Shown here piece by piece: positions 13,261 to 26,701 of a stretch of DNA of 64,000 nt. The DNA lies in the NCBI RefSeq assembly GCF_051020955.1, contig NW_027476346.1, positions 62,001 to 126,000 on the forward strand. The letters run 5' to 3'. Position numbers and translations under genes: made by a program. Under the pieces are notes generated by a model. The model searched no databases. It was not told where the DNA came from and saw only the letters and a program-made list of their open reading frames with translations. Position 1 is the first letter of the stretch, and every line of letters starts with the position of its first letter. The stretch is from Megalopta genalis (lineage: Eukaryota; Arthropoda; Insecta; Hymenoptera; Halictidae).

Positions 13261-13983
13261 CATGCGAAACAAACGAGTTAGTTTCAAAACCAAGCGAAAC
13301 ACATCATTTACCTGCAAATCAATGCGAAGTAGAAGGCTTAGCTTCAAATCCATGCGAATCAAACGGTTTAGCTTCAAATACTTGTGATATACATGATTTG
13401 TCTCCAAATGCAGGCGAAACAAAAGAGTTAGCTTCAAATCAATGCGAAAGACATCATTTAGCTTCAAATTCATGCGAAACAAATGGTTTAGCTTCAAATA
13501 CTTGTGATGCAAATGATTTAGCTTCAACTGCATGCGAAACAAACGTGTTAGCTTCAAATCCAAGCGAAACACATGATTTATCTTCAAATGAAGGCGAAGT
13601 TGAAGGCTTTGCTTCAAATCCATGCGAAGCGAATGGTTTAGCTTCAAATACTTGTGATTTACATGATGTAGTTTCAACTGCATGCGAAACAAACGAATTA
13701 GCTTCAAATGCAAGCGAAACACATAATTCAGCTTCAAATACGTTGAAAACACATGGATTAGCTTAATATTCACGCAAAACATATGGTTCAGCTTCAAATA
13801 CTTGTGATATACATGAATTAGCTTCAAACCAATGCGAAACACACGATTTAGCTTCAAATCAATGCGAAGTAGAAGGCTTATTTTCAAATCCATGCGAATC
13901 AAATGGTTTAGCTTAAAATACTTGTGATATACATAATTTAGCTTCAAATGCATGCGAAACAAACGAGTTAGCTTCAAATCCAT
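11722..13983 (-). other. Longest open frame (753 codons), repeat-generated, probably not a gene
   Basis: The minus strand is open for 753 codons and translates to tandem 10-residue units of the LKLNHVFRMD type, basic and rich in Leu. I see no signal peptide, no known domain and no unique segment. It starts at an ATG that is part of the repeat (CGCATGGATTTG read on the minus strand) and ends where AGCTTC has mutated to GCTACAAATCC. In this frame only the TTG and AAG codons of a typical monomer can become a stop by one substitution (2 of 90 possible changes), so long open runs are expected without selection. The frame is not kept across 8-bp and 31-bp units elsewhere. An identical frame lies at 35,168-37,429 in the duplicate. 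A translated satellite protein cannot be excluded, but I judge it unlikely. Confidence 0.6.
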
Positions 13984-14594
13984 GAGCTACACATGATTTA
14001 GCTGCAAGCCAATGCGAAGTAGATGGCATAGCTTCAAATCCATACGACACAAATAATTTAGATTCAAATTCTTGCGATATAAATGAAACAGCTTCAAATG
14101 CAGGCGAAACAAACGAGTTACCTTCACATCCATGCGAAACAAATGGTTTAGCTTCAAGTCAATGCGAAGTAAACGGATTATCTTCAAATCCATGCGTAAC
14201 AAATGGTTTAGCTTCAAATACTTGTGCTATACATGATTTAGCTTCAACTGCAAGCGAAACAAACGAGTTAGCTTCAAAAACAAGCGAAACACATGATTTA
14301 GCTGCAAATCAATGCGAAGTAGAACGCTTAGCTTCAAATCCGTGCGAATCAAACGGTTTAGCTTCAAATACTTGTGACATACATGATTTACCTTCAAATG
14401 CAGGCGAAACAAAAGAGATAGCTTCAAATCCATGCGAAACACATCATTTAGCTTCAAATTCATGCGAAACACATAGTTTAGCTTAATATTTATGCGAAAC
14501 ACATGGTTTATACTCAGATACTTGTGATAAATATGATTTAGCTTCAACTGCATGCGAAACAAACGAGTTAGCTTCAAATCCATGCGAAACACAT

Positions 14595-14714
14595 GATTTA
14601 GCTTCAAATCAATGCGAAGTACAAGGCTTATCTTCAAATACATGAGAAACAAATGATTTATCTTCAGATAATTGCGATATAAGTGATATAGCTTCATATG
14701 CGGGCGAAACAATC
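14595..14714 (+). repeat. Example form-B pentamer segment (m2-m3'-m4'-m5')
   Basis: This is the second common pentamer form. After an m2 monomer comes m3' with ACATGAGAAACAAAT, then m4' with the altered core TTATCTTCAGAT and tail AATTGCGATATAAGT, then m5' starting GATATAGCTTC (here with TGCGGGCGAAACAATC in place of the usual GCAGGCGAAACAATC). The three primed monomers almost always travel together, replacing m3-m4-m5 of form A. The TGCGAA to TGAGAA change in m3' puts a fixed TGA stop into the plus-strand frame that is otherwise open in form A. Mixed junctions exist, for example m3' followed directly by m4 near 29,567-29,600 and 30,127-30,165, so recombination between the forms has occurred. 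Confidence 0.88.
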
Positions 14715-15680
14715 GAGATAGCTTCAAATCAATGCGAAGTAGAAGGCTTAGCTTCAAATACGTGAGAAACAAATGATTTATCTTCAGATAATTGCGATAT
14801 AAGTGATATAGCTTCAAATGCAGGCGAAACAAAAGAGTTAGCTTCAAATCAATGCGAAGTAGAAGGCTTATCTTCAAATCCATGCGAAATAAATGGTTTA
14901 GCTTCAAATACTTCTGATATAAATGATTTAGCATCAACTGCATTGCGAAACAAACGAGTTAGCTTCAAATCCTTGCGAAACACATGAGTTAGCTTCAAAT
15001 CAATGCGAAGTAGAAGGCTTAGCTTCAAATTCATGCGAAACAAATAGTTTAGCTTCAAATACTTGTGATATACATGATTTGTCTCCAAATGCAGGCGAAA
15101 CAAAAGAGTTAGCTTCAAATCAATGCGAAAGACATCATTTAGCTTCAAATTCATGCGAAACACATGGTTTAGCTACAAATACTTGTGATGTACATGATTT
15201 AGCTTTAACGGCAGGCGAAACAAACGAGCTAGCTTCAAATCCATGCGAAACACATGATTCAGCTTCAAATCAATGCGAAGTACAAGGCCTATGTTCAAAT
15301 ACATGAGAAACATATGATTTATCATCAGATAATTGCGATATATGTGATAAAGCTGCAAATGCAGGCGAAACAATCGATTTAGCTTCAAATCAATGCGAAG
15401 TAGAAAGCTTATCTTCAAATCAATGCGAAACAAATGGTTTAGATTCAAATACTTGTGATATACATGATTTAGCTTCAAATGCAGGCGAAACAAACGAGTT
15501 AGCTTCCAATCCATGCGCTACACATGATTTAGCTTCAAATCAATGCGAAGTTGAAGGCTTAGCTTTAAACACATGAGAAACAAATGATTTATCTTCAGAT
15601 AATTGCGATATAAGTGATACAGCTTCAAATCCATGCGACACACATGATTCAGCTTCAAATTCATGCGAATCACATGGATT

Positions 15681-15696
15681 AGCTTCATAGCTTCAT
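15681..15696 (+). repeat. 8-bp microduplication (AGCTTCAT twice)
   Basis: A monomer that should be 30 bp reads TTAGCTTCATAGCTTCATAT and is 38 bp, from tandem doubling of AGCTTCAT. It moves the register by 8 and shifts every reading frame. The duplicate is at 39,127-39,142. Confidence 0.93.
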
Positions 15697-17638
15697 ATTC
15701 TTGCGAAACAGATGGATTAGATCCAGATACTTGTGATGTACATGTTTTAGCTTCAACTGCATGCTAAACAAACGTGTTAGCTTCAAATCTAAGCGGAACA
15801 CATGATTTATCTTCAAATTAATGCGAAGTTGAAGGCTTTGCTTCACATCCATGCGAAGCGTATGGTTTAGCTTCAAATACTTGTGGTATACATGATTTAT
15901 CTTCAAATACAGGCGAAGAAAACGAGTTAGCTTCAAATACATGCGAAACATATGATTTAGCTTCAAATCAGTGCGAAATAGACGGCTTAGCTTCAAATAC
16001 ATGAGAAGCAAATGATTTATCTTCAGATAATTGCGATATAAGTGATATAGATTCAAATGCAGTCGAATCAATCGAGATAGCTTCAAATTAATGCGAAGTA
16101 GGAGGCTTATCTTCAAATCCATGCGAAACAAATGGTTTAGCTTCAAATACTTGTGATGTACATGATTTAGCTTCAACTGCATGCGAAACAAACGTGTTAG
16201 CATCAAATCCAAGCGAAACACATGATTTATCTTCAAATGAAGGCGAAGTTGAAGGCTTTGCTTCAAATCCATGCGAAGCGAATGGTTTAGCTTCAAATAC
16301 TTGTGATTTACATGATTTAGTTTCAACTGCATGCGAAACAAACGAATTAGCTTCAAATGCAAGCGAAACACATAATTCAGCTTCAAATACGTTGAAAACA
16401 CATGGTTTAGCTTAATATTCACGCAAAACATATGGTTCAGCTTCAAATACTTGTGATATACATGATTTAGCTTCAAATGCATGCGAAACAATCGAGTTAG
16501 CTTCAAATCCATGCCATACACACGATTTAGATTTAAATGAATGCGAAGTAGAAGACTTATCTTCAAATCCATCCGAAACAAATGGTTTAGCTTCAAATAC
16601 TTGTGATATACGTGATTTAGCTTCAACTGCATGCGAAACAAACGAGTCAGCTTCAAATCCATGCGCAACACATGATTTAGCTTCAAATCAATGCGAAGTT
16701 GAAGGCTTTGCTTCAAATCCATGCGAAGCGACTGGTTTAGCTTCAAATACTTGTGATATACATGATTTGTCTCCAAATGCAGGCGAAATAAACGAGTTAG
16801 CTTCAAATCGATCCTTTACACATGATTTAGCTTCAAATCAATGCGAAGTAGAAGGCTTAGCTTTAAACACATGAGAAGCAAATGATTTATCTTCAGATAA
16901 TTGCGATATAAGTGATATAGATTCAAATGCAGTCGAATCAATCGAGTTAGCTTCAAATTAATGCAGAGTAGGAAGCTTATCATCAAATCCATGCGAAAAA
17001 AATGGTTTAGCTTCAAATACTTGTGATGTACATGATTTAACTTCAAATGCAGGCGAAACAAACGAGTTAGCTGCAAATCCATGCCATACACACGATTTAG
17101 ATTTAAATCAATGCGAAGTAGAAGGCTTTGCTTCAAATCCATGCGAAACCAATGGTTTAGCTTCATATACTTGTGATATACATGATTTAGCTTCAACTGC
17201 ATGCGAAACAAACGAGTTAGCTTCAAATCTAAGCGAAACACATGATTTATCTTCAAATCAATGCGAAGTTGAAGGCTTTGCTTCAAATCCATGCGAAGCG
17301 TATGGTTTAGCTTCAAATACTTGTGATATACATGATTTATCTTCAAATACAGGCGAAGAAAACGAGTTAGCTTCAAATCCATGCGAAACAAATGGTTTAG
17401 CTTCAAATACTTGTGATGTACATGATTTAGGTTCAACTGCATGCGAAACAAACGAGTCAGCCTCTAATCCATGCGAAACATATGATTTAGCTTCAAATCA
17501 ATGCGAAATAGACGGCTTAGCTTCAAATACATGAGAAGCAAATGATTTATCTTCAGATAATTGCGATATAAGTGATACAGCTTCAAATCCATGCGACACA
17601 CATGATTTAGCTTCAAATTCATGCGAATCACATGGATT

Positions 17639-17654
17639 AGCTGCATAGCTTCAT
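17639..17654 (+). repeat. 8-bp microduplication, AGCTGCAT variant
   Basis: The same doubled motif, with the first half mutated to AGCTGCAT. The duplicate is at 41,085-41,100. Confidence 0.9.
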
Positions 17655-18725
17655 ATTCTTGCGAAACAGATGGATTAGATCCAGATACTTGTGATGTACA
17701 TGTTTTAGCTTCAACTGCATGCAAAACAAACGTGTTAGCTTCAAATGCAAGAGAAACACATAATTCAGCTTCAAATACGTTCGAAACACATGGTTTAGAT
17801 TAATATTCACGCAAAACATATGGTTCAGCTTCAAATACATGTGATATACATGAATTAGCTTCAAATCCATGCGAAACACACGATTTAGCTTCAAATCCAT
17901 GCGAAACACATGGTTTAGCTTAATATTCATGCGAAACAAATGGTTTAGCTTCAAATACTTGTGATATACATGATTTAGCTTCAACTGCATGCGAAACAAA
18001 CGAGTTAGCTTCAAAACCAAGCGAAAGACATCATTTACCTGCAAATCAATGCGAAGTAGAAGGCTTAGCATCAAATCCATGCGAATCAAACGGTTTAGCT
18101 TCAAATACTTGTGATATACATGATTTGCGCCAAATGCAGGCGAAACAAAAGAGTTAGCTTCAAATCAATGCGAAAGACATCATTTAGCTTCAAATTCATG
18201 CGAAACACATGGTTTAGCTACAAATACTTGTGATATACATGATTTAGCTTTAACGGCACGCGAAACAAACGAGTTAGCTACAAATCCATGCGAAACACAT
18301 GATTTAGATTCAAATCAATGCGAAGTACACGGCTTATTTTCAAATACATGAGAAACATATGATTTATCATCAGATAATTGCGATATATGTGATAAAGCTG
18401 GAAATGCAGGCGAAACAATCGAGTTAGCTTCAAATCAATGCGATGTAGAAAGCTTATCTTCAAATCAATGCGAAACAAATGGTTTAGATTCAAATACTTG
18501 TGATATACATGATTTAGCTTCAAATGCAGGCGAAACAAACCAGTTAGCTTCAAATCCATGCGCTACACATGATTTAGCTTCAAATCAATGCGAAGTAGAA
18601 GTCTTAGCTTTAAACACATGAGAAACAAATGATTTATCTTCAGATAATTGCGATATAAGTGATACAGCTTCAAATCCATGCGACACACATGATTTAGCTT
18701 CAAATTCATGCGAATCACATGGATT

Positions 18726-18741
18726 AGCTTCATAGCTTCAT
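18726..18741 (+). repeat. 8-bp microduplication
   Basis: Intact doubled AGCTTCAT, 1,087 bp after the previous copy. It ends the 745-codon minus-strand frame. The duplicate is at 42,172-42,187. Confidence 0.93.
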
Positions 18742-20967
18742 ATTCTTGCGAAACAGATGGATTAGATCCAGATACTTGTGATGTACATGTTTTAGCTTCA
18801 ACTGCATGCGAAACAAACGAGTTAGCTTCAAATACAAGCGAAACACATGATTTACCTTCAAATCAATGCGAAATAGAAGGCTTAGATTCAAATCAATGCG
18901 ACGTAGCATGCTAATCATCAAATCAATGTGAAACAAATGGTTTAGCTTCAAATACTTGTGATATACATGATTTAGCTTCAACTGCATGCGAAACAAACGT
19001 GATAGCTTCAAATCCAAGCGAAACACATGATTTAGCTTCAAATCAGAGCGAAGTAGAAGGCTTAGCTTCAAATTCATGCGAAACAAATGGTTTAGCTTCA
19101 AATACTTGTGATATACATGATTCAGCTTCAGCTGCATGCGAAACAAACGCTTAACCTTCAAATCCAAGCGAAACAAATTATTTAGGTTCAAATCAAAGTG
19201 AAGTGGAAGACTTAGCTTCAAATACATGAGAAACAAATGATTTATCTTCAGATAATTGCGATATAAGTGATATAGCTTCAAATGTTGGCGAAACAATCGA
19301 GTTAGCTTCAAATCAATGCGAAGTAGAAGGCTTATCTTCAAATCCATGCGAAACAAATGGTTTAGCTTCAAATACTTGTGATATGCATGATTTAGCTTCA
19401 AATGCAGGCGAAACAAACGAGTTAGCTTCAAAACCAAGCGAAACACATGATTTAGCTTCAAATCAGAGCGAAGTAGAAGGCTTAGCTTCAAATTCATGCG
19501 AAACAAATGGTTTAGCTTCAAATACTTGTGATATACATGATTCAGCTTCAGCTGCACGCGAAACAAACGCTTAACCTTCAAATCCAAGCGAAACAAATTA
19601 TTTAGGTTCAAATCAAAGCGAAGTGGAAGGCTTAGCTTCAAATACATGAGAAACAAATGATTTATCTTCAGATAATTGCGATATAAGTGATATAGCTTCA
19701 AATGTTGGCGAAACAATCGAGTTAGCTTCAAATCAATGCGAAGTAGAAGGCTTATCTTCAAATCCATGCGAAACAAATGGTTTAGCTTCAAATACTTGTG
19801 ATATGCATGATTTAGCTTCAGCTGCATGCGAAACAAACGAGTTAGCTTCAAATCTATGCGAAACACATGATTTAGCTTCAAATCAATGCGAAGTACAAGG
19901 CTTATGTTCAAATACATGAGAAACAAATGATTCATCTTCAGATAATTGCGATATATGTGATATAGCTGCAAATGCAGGCGAAACAATCGAGTTAGCTTCA
20001 AATCAATGCAAAGTAGAAGGCTCATCTTCAAATCAATGCGAAACAAATGATTTACCTTCAGATAATTGCGATGTAAGTGATGTAGCTTCAAATGCAGGTG
20101 AAACAATCGAGTTAGCTTCAAATCAATGCGAAGTAGAAGGCTTATCTTCAAATCCATGCGAAACAAATGGTTTATCTTCAAATACTTGTGATATACATGA
20201 TTTAGCTTCAACTGCTTGCGAAACAAACAAGTTAGCTTCAAATCCAAGAGAAACACATGATTTAACTTCAAATCAATGTCAAGTAGAAGGCTTAGCTTCA
20301 AATCCATGCGAAACAAATGCTTTAGCATCAAATCCATGCGAAACATATGATTTAGCTTCAAATCAATGCGAAATAGGCGGCTTAGCTTCAAATACATGAG
20401 AAGCAAATGATTTATCTTCAGATAATTGCGATATAAGTGATGTAGCTTCAAATGCAGCTGAAACAATCGAGTTAGCTTCAAATCAGTGCGAAGTAGAAGG
20501 CTTATCTTCAAATCCATGCGAAACCAATGGTTTAGCTTCAAATACTTGTGATATACATGATTTAGCTTCAACCGCATGCGAAACAAACGAGTTAGCTTCA
20601 AAACCAAGCGAAACACATGATTTAGCTGCAAATCAATGCGAAGTAGAAGCCTTAGCTTCAAATACATGAGAAACAAATGATTTAACTTCAGATAATTACA
20701 ATGTAAGTGATTTAGCTTCAACTGCATGCGAAACAAACGCGTTAGCCTCAAATCCATGCGAAACATATGATTTAGCTTCAACTGCATGCGAAACAAACGA
20801 GTTAGCTTCAAAACCAAGCGAAACACATCATTTACCTGCAAATCAATGCGAAGTAGAAGGCTTAGCATCAAATCCATGCGAATCAAACGGTTTAGCTTCA
20901 AATACTTGTGATATACATGATTTGTCTCCAAATGCAGGCGAAACAAACGAGTTAGCTTCAAATCCAT
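18730..20967 (-). other. Second longest open frame (745 codons), repeat-generated
   Basis: This minus-strand frame has the same LKLNHVFRMD-type decapeptide units. It begins downstream of a monomer with GTCTCC and runs until the 8-bp duplication at 18,726-18,741 shifts it out of frame and it meets a stop. That the frame ends at a length change, not at a conserved terminus, supports a non-coding origin. The duplicate lies at 42,176-44,413. Confidence 0.55.
19011..19820 (+). repeat. 420-bp higher-order repeat, about 1.9 copies
   Basis: The sequence repeats at offset 420. The markers are AAACAAACGCTTAACCTTC at 19,140 and 19,560, the unit AAACAAATTATTTAGG after each, and AATGTTGGCGAAAC near 19,281 and 19,701. 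It differs in content from the 420-bp block at 10.9-13.3 kb, so this length arose more than once. The second 23-kb copy holds it at 42,457-43,266. Confidence 0.88.
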
Positions 20968-22395
20968 GCGCTACACATGATTTAGCTTCAAATCAATGCG
21001 AAGTAGAAGGCTTAGCTTTAAACACATGAGAAACAAATGATTTATCTTCAGATAATTGCGATATAAGTGTTACAGCTTCAAATCCATGCGAAACACACGA
21101 TTTAGCTTCAAATCCAAGCGAAACACATGGCATAGCTTCAATTCATGCAAAGTAGAAGTCTTAGCTTCAAATACATGCGAAATAAATGGTTTAGCTACAA
21201 ATACTTGTTTTATACATGATTTAGCATCAACTGCATTGTGAAACAAACGAGTTAGCTTAAAATCCATGCGAAACGCATGACTTAGCTTCAAATCAATGCG
21301 AAGTAGAAGGCTTAGCTTCAAATTCATGCGAAACAAATGGTATAGCTTCAAATACTTGTGTTATACATGATTTAGCTTCAACTGCATGCGAAATAAAAAA
21401 GAGTTAGCATCAAAACCAAGCGAAACACATCATTTACCTGCAAATCTATGCGAAGTAGAAGGCTTAGCTTCAAATCCATGCGAATCAAACGGGTTAGCTT
21501 CAAATACTTGTGATATACATGATTTGTCTCCAAATGCAGGCGAAACAAAAGAGTTAGCTTCAAATCAATGCGAAAGACATCATTTAGCTTCAAATTCATG
21601 CGAAACACATGGTTGGGCTACAAATACTTGTGATATACATGATTTGGCTTTAACGGCAGGCGAAACAAACGAGTTAGCTTCAAATCCATGCGAAACACAT
21701 GATTTAGCTTCAAATCAATGCGAAGTACAAGGCTTATGTTCAAATACATGAGAAACATATGATTTATCATCAGATAATTGCGATATATGTGATAAAGCTG
21801 CAAATGCAGGCGAAACAATCGAGTTAGCTTCAAATCAATGCGAAGTAGATTTCTTAGCTTCAAATCCAAGCGAAACCAATGGTTTAGCTTCTAATACTTG
21901 TGATATACATGATTTAGCTTCAACTGCATGCGAAACAAACGAGTTAGCTTCAAAACCAAGCGAAACACATGATTTAGCTGCAAATCAAAGCGAAGTAGAA
22001 GGCTTAGCTTCAAATACATGAGAAACAAATGATTTATCTTCAGATAATAGCGATATAAGTGATGTAGCTTCAAATGCAGGTGAAACAATCGAGTTAGCTT
22101 CAAATGAATGCGAAGTAGAATGCTTATCTTCAAATCAATGCGAAACAAATGGTTTAGATTCAAATACTTGTGATATACATGATTTAGCTTCAAATGCAGG
22201 CGAAACAAACGAGTTAGCTTCAAATCCATAAGCTACACATCATTTAGCTTCAAATCAATGCGAAGTAGAAGGCTTAGCTTTAAACACATGAGAAACAATT
22301 GATTTATCTTCAGATAATTGCGATATAAGTTATACAGCTTCAAATCCATGCGACACACATGATTTAGCTTCAAATTCATGGGAATCACATGGATT

Positions 22396-22411
22396 AGCTT
22401 CATAGCTTCAT
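22396..22411 (+). repeat. 8-bp microduplication
   Basis: Doubled AGCTTCAT in the first 968-bp unit. The duplicate is at 45,842-45,857. Confidence 0.93.
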
Positions 22412-23363
22412 ATTCTTGCGAAACAGATGGATTAGATCCAGATACTTGTGATATACATGATTTAGCTTCAAATGCAGGCGAAACAAACGAGTTAGCTTCA
22501 AATCTAAGCGAAACACATGATTTATCTTCAAATCAATGCGAAGTTGAAGGCTTTGCTTCAAATCCATGCGAAGCGTATGGTTTAACTTCAAATACTTGTG
22601 ATATACATGATTTATCTTCAAATACAGGCGAAGAAAACGAGTTAGCTTCAAATCCATGCGAAACATATGATTTAGCTTCAAATCAGTGCGAAATAGACGG
22701 CTTAGCTTCAAATACATTAGAAGCAAATGATTTATCTTCAGATCATTGCGATATATGTGATATAGATTCAAATGCAGTCGAATCAATCGAGTTAGCTTCA
22801 AATTAATGCTAAGTAGGAGGCTTATCTTCAAATCCATGCGAAACAAATGGTTTAGCTTCAAATACTTGTGATGTACATGATTTAGCTTCAACTGCATGCG
22901 AAACATACGAGTTAGCCTCAAATCCATGCGAAACATATGATTTAGCTTCAAATCAATGCGAAATAGACGGCTTAGCTTGAAATACATGAGAAGCAAATGA
23001 TTTATCTTCAGATAATTGCGATATATGTGATAAAGCTGCAAATGCAGGCGAAACAATCGAGTTAGCTTCAAATCAATGCGAAGTAGAAAGCTTATCTTCA
23101 AATCAATGCGAAACAAATGGTTTAGATTCAAATACTTGTGATATACATGATTTAGCTTCAAATGCAGTCGAAACAAACGAGTTAGCTTCAAATCCATGCG
23201 CTACACATGATTTAGCTTCAAATCAATGCGAAGTAGAAGGCTTAGCTTTAAACACATGAGAAACAAATGATTTATCTTCAGATAATTGCGATATAAGTGA
23301 TACAGCTTCAAATCCATGCGACACACATGATTTAGCTTCAAATTCATGCGAATCACATGGATT

Positions 23364-23379
23364 AGCTTCATAGCTTCAT
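23364..23379 (+). repeat. 8-bp microduplication
   Basis: Doubled AGCTTCAT in the second 968-bp unit. The duplicate is at 46,810-46,825. Confidence 0.93.
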
Positions 23380-24331
23380 ATTCTTGCGAAACAGATGGAT
23401 TAGATCCAGATACTTGTGATGTACATGTTTTAGCTTCAACTGCATTCAAAACAAACGTGTTAGCTTCAAATCTAAGCGAAACACATGATTTATCTTCAAA
23501 TCAATGCGAAGTTGAAGGCTTTGCTTCAAATCCATGCGAAGCGTATGGTTTAGCTTCAAATACTTGTGATATACATGATTTATCTTCAAATACAGGCGAA
23601 GAAAACGAGTTAGCTTCAAATCCATGCGAAACATATGATTTAGCTTCAAATCAGTGCGAAATAGACTGCTTAGCTTCAAATACATGAGAAGCAAATGATT
23701 TATCTTCAGATAATTGCGATATAAGTGATATAGATTCAAATGCAGTCGAATCAATCGAGTTAGCTTCAAATTAATGCGAAGTAGGAGGCTTATTTTTAAA
23801 TCCATGCGAAACAAATGGTTTAGCTTCAAATACTTGTGATATACATGATTTAGCTTCAACTGCATGCGAAACAAACGAGTTAGCTTCAAAACCAAGCGAA
23901 ACACATGACTTAGCTGCAAATCAAAGCGAAGTAGAAGGCTTAGCTTCAAATACATGAGAAACAAATGATTTATCTTCAGATAATAGCGATATAAGTGATG
24001 TAGCTTCAAATGCAGGTGAAACAATCGAGTTAGCTTCAAATCAATGCGAAGTAGAAAGCTTATCTTCAAATCAATGCGAAACAAATGGTTTAGATTTAAA
24101 TACTTGTGATATACATGATTTAGCTTCAAATGCAGGCGAAACAAACGAGTTAGCTTCAAATCCATGCGCTACACATGATTTAGCTTCAAATCAATGCGAA
24201 GTAGAAGGCTTAGCTTTAAACACATGAGAAACAAATGATTTATCTTCAGATAATTGCGATATAAGTGATACAGCTTCAAATCCATGCGACACACATGATT
24301 TAGCTTCAAATTCATGCGAATCACATGGATT

Positions 24332-24347
24332 AGCTTCATAGCTTCAT
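24332..24347 (+). repeat. 8-bp microduplication
   Basis: Doubled AGCTTCAT in the third 968-bp unit, followed by CAGGTGG instead of CAGATGG. The duplicate is at 47,778-47,793. Confidence 0.93.
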
Positions 24348-25809
24348 ATTCTTGCGAAACAGGTGGATTAGATCCAGATACTTGTGATGTACATGTTTTA
24401 GCTTCAACTGCATGCTAAACAAACGTGTCAGCTACAAATCCAAGCGAAACACATGATTTATCTTCACATCAATGCGAAGTTGAAGGCTTTGCTTCAAATC
24501 CATGCGAAGCGAATGGTTTAGCTTCAAATACTTGTGATGTACATGATTTATCTTCAAATACAGGCGAATAAAACGAGTTAGCTTCAAATCCATGCAAAAC
24601 ATATGATTTAGCTTCAAATCAGTGCGAAATAGACGGCTTAGCTTCAAATACATGAGAAGCAAATGATTTATCTACAGATAATTGCGATATAAGTGATATA
24701 GATTCAAATGCAGTCGAATCAATCGAGTTAGCTTCAAATTAATGCGAAGTAGGAGACTTATCTTCAAATCCATGCGAAACCAATGGTTTAGCTTCAAATA
24801 CTTGTGATATACATGATTTAGCTTCAACCGCATGCGAAACAAACGAGTTAGCTTCAAAACCAAGCGAAACACATGATTTAGCTGCAAATCAATGCGAAGT
24901 AGAAGCCTTAGCTGCAAATACATGAGAAACAAATGATTTAACTTCAGATAATTACAATGTAAGTGATTTAGCTTCAACTGCATGCGAAACAAACGCGTTA
25001 GCCTCAAATCCATGCGAAACATATGATTTAGCTTCAAATCAATGCCAAATAGGCGGCTTAGCTTCAAATACATGAGAAGCAAATGATTTATCTTCAGATA
25101 ATTGCGATATAAGTGATGTAGCTTCAAATGCAGGTGAAACAATCGAGTTAGCTTCAAATCAATGCGAAGTAGAAGGCTTATCTTCAAATCCATGCGAAAC
25201 CAATGGTTTAGCTTCAAATACTTGTGATATACATGATTTAGCTTCAACTGCATGCGAAACAAACGAGTTAGCTTCAAAACCAAGCGAAACACATCATTTA
25301 CCTGCAAATCAATGCGAAGTAGAAGGCTTAGCTTCAAATCCATGCGAATCAAACGGTTTGGCTTCAAATACTTGTGATATACATGATTTGTCACCAAATG
25401 CAGGCGAAACAAAAGAGTTAGCTTCAAATCAATGCGAAAGACATCATTTAGCTTCAAATTCATGCGAAACACATGGTTTAGCTACAAATACTTGTGATAT
25501 ACATGATTTAGATTTAACGGCAGGCGAAACAAACGAGTTAGCTTCAAATCCATGCGAAACACATGATTTAGCTTCAAATCAATGCGGAGTAGAAGGCTTA
25601 GCTTTAAACACATGAGAAACAAATGATTTATCTTCAGATAATTGCGATATAAGTGATAAAGCTGCAAATGCAGGCGAAACAATCGAGTTAGCTTCAAATC
25701 AATGCGAAGTAGAAAGCTTATCTTCAAATCAATGCGAAACAAATGGTTTAGATTCAAATACTTGTGATATACATGATTTAGCTTCAAATTCATGCGAATC
25801 ACATGTATT

Positions 25810-25825
25810 AGCTTCATAGCTTCAT
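25810..25825 (+). repeat. 8-bp microduplication
   Basis: Doubled AGCTTCAT after CACATGTATT (usually CACATGGATT). The duplicate is at 49,256-49,271. Confidence 0.92.
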
Positions 25826-26685
25826 ATTCTTGCGAAACAGATGGATTAGATCCAGATACTTGTGATGTACATGTTTTAGCTTCAACTGCATGCAAAGCAA
25901 ACGTGTTAGCTTCAAATGCAAGAGAAACACACAATTCAGCTTCAAATACGTTCGAAACACATGGTTTAGCTTAATATTCACGCAAAACATATGGTTCAGC
26001 TTCAAATACATGTGATATACATGAATTAGCTTCAAATCCATGCGAAACACACGATTTAGCTTCAAATTCATGCGAAACACATGGTTTAGCTTAATATTCA
26101 TGCGAATCAGATGGTTTATATTCAGATACTTGTGATAAACATGATTTAGCTTCAACTGCATGCGAAACAAACGAGTTAGCTTCAAATCCAAGCGAAACAT
26201 GATTTACCTTCAAATCAATGCGAAATAGAAGGCTTAGCTTCAAATCAATGCGACGTAGCATGCTAATCATCAAATCAATGTGAAACAAATGGTTTAGCTT
26301 CAAATACTTGTGATATACATGATTTAGCTTCAACTGCATGCGAAACAAACGAGTTAGCTTCAAAACCAAGCGAAACACATCATTTACCTGCAAATCAATG
26401 CGAAGTAGAAGGCTTAGCATCAAATCCATGCGAATCAAACGGTTTAGCTTCAAATACTTGTGATATACATGATTTGTCTCCAAATGCAGGCGAAACAAAC
26501 GAGTTAGCTTCAAATCCATGCGCTACACACGATTTAGCTTCAAATCAATGCGAAGTAGAAGGCTTAGCTTTAAACACATGAGAAACAAATGATTTATCTT
26601 CAGATAATTGCGATATAAGTGTTACAGCTTCAAATCCATGCGACACACATGATTTAGCGTCAAATTCATGCGAATCACATGGATT

Positions 26686-26701
26686 AGCATCATAGCTTCA
26701 T
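26686..26701 (+). repeat. 8-bp microduplication, AGCATCAT variant
   Basis: The first half is mutated to AGCATCAT and the second is intact. The duplicate is at 50,132-50,147. Confidence 0.9.

Larger units (their letters stand above)
5115..14940 (+). repeat. 9.8-kb stretch in constant 30-bp register
   Basis: Monomer starts stay at position 15 modulo 30 from about 5,115 to 14,940 (checked for instance at 7,095 and 13,995). About 327 consecutive monomers therefore show no net length change, in sharp contrast to the left 5 kb. The register ends at the extra T in a GCATTGCG motif at about 14,941. This absence of indels is why the longest open frame of the first 15 kb lies here. Confidence 0.85.
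21900..24760 (+). repeat. 968-bp higher-order repeat carrying the 8-bp marker
   Basis: The doubled AGCTTCAT recurs at 22,396, 23,364 and 24,332, exactly 968 bp apart (32 monomers plus 8). Flanking markers move with it: CGACACACATGATTTAGC before it and CAGATGGATTAGATCCAG (CAGGTGG in the third) after it. The outer edges are approximate, and blocks inside have partly been swapped for other monomers. The duplicate is at about 45,346-48,206. Confidence 0.82.

Noticed and set aside
22378..22806. A plus-strand frame starting MGITWISFIASYS that looks less repetitive at its N terminus
   Set aside because: The odd N terminus is the 8-bp microduplication read across a frameshift. The same leader recurs wherever that marker occurs (for example 18,708, 23,346, 58,599).
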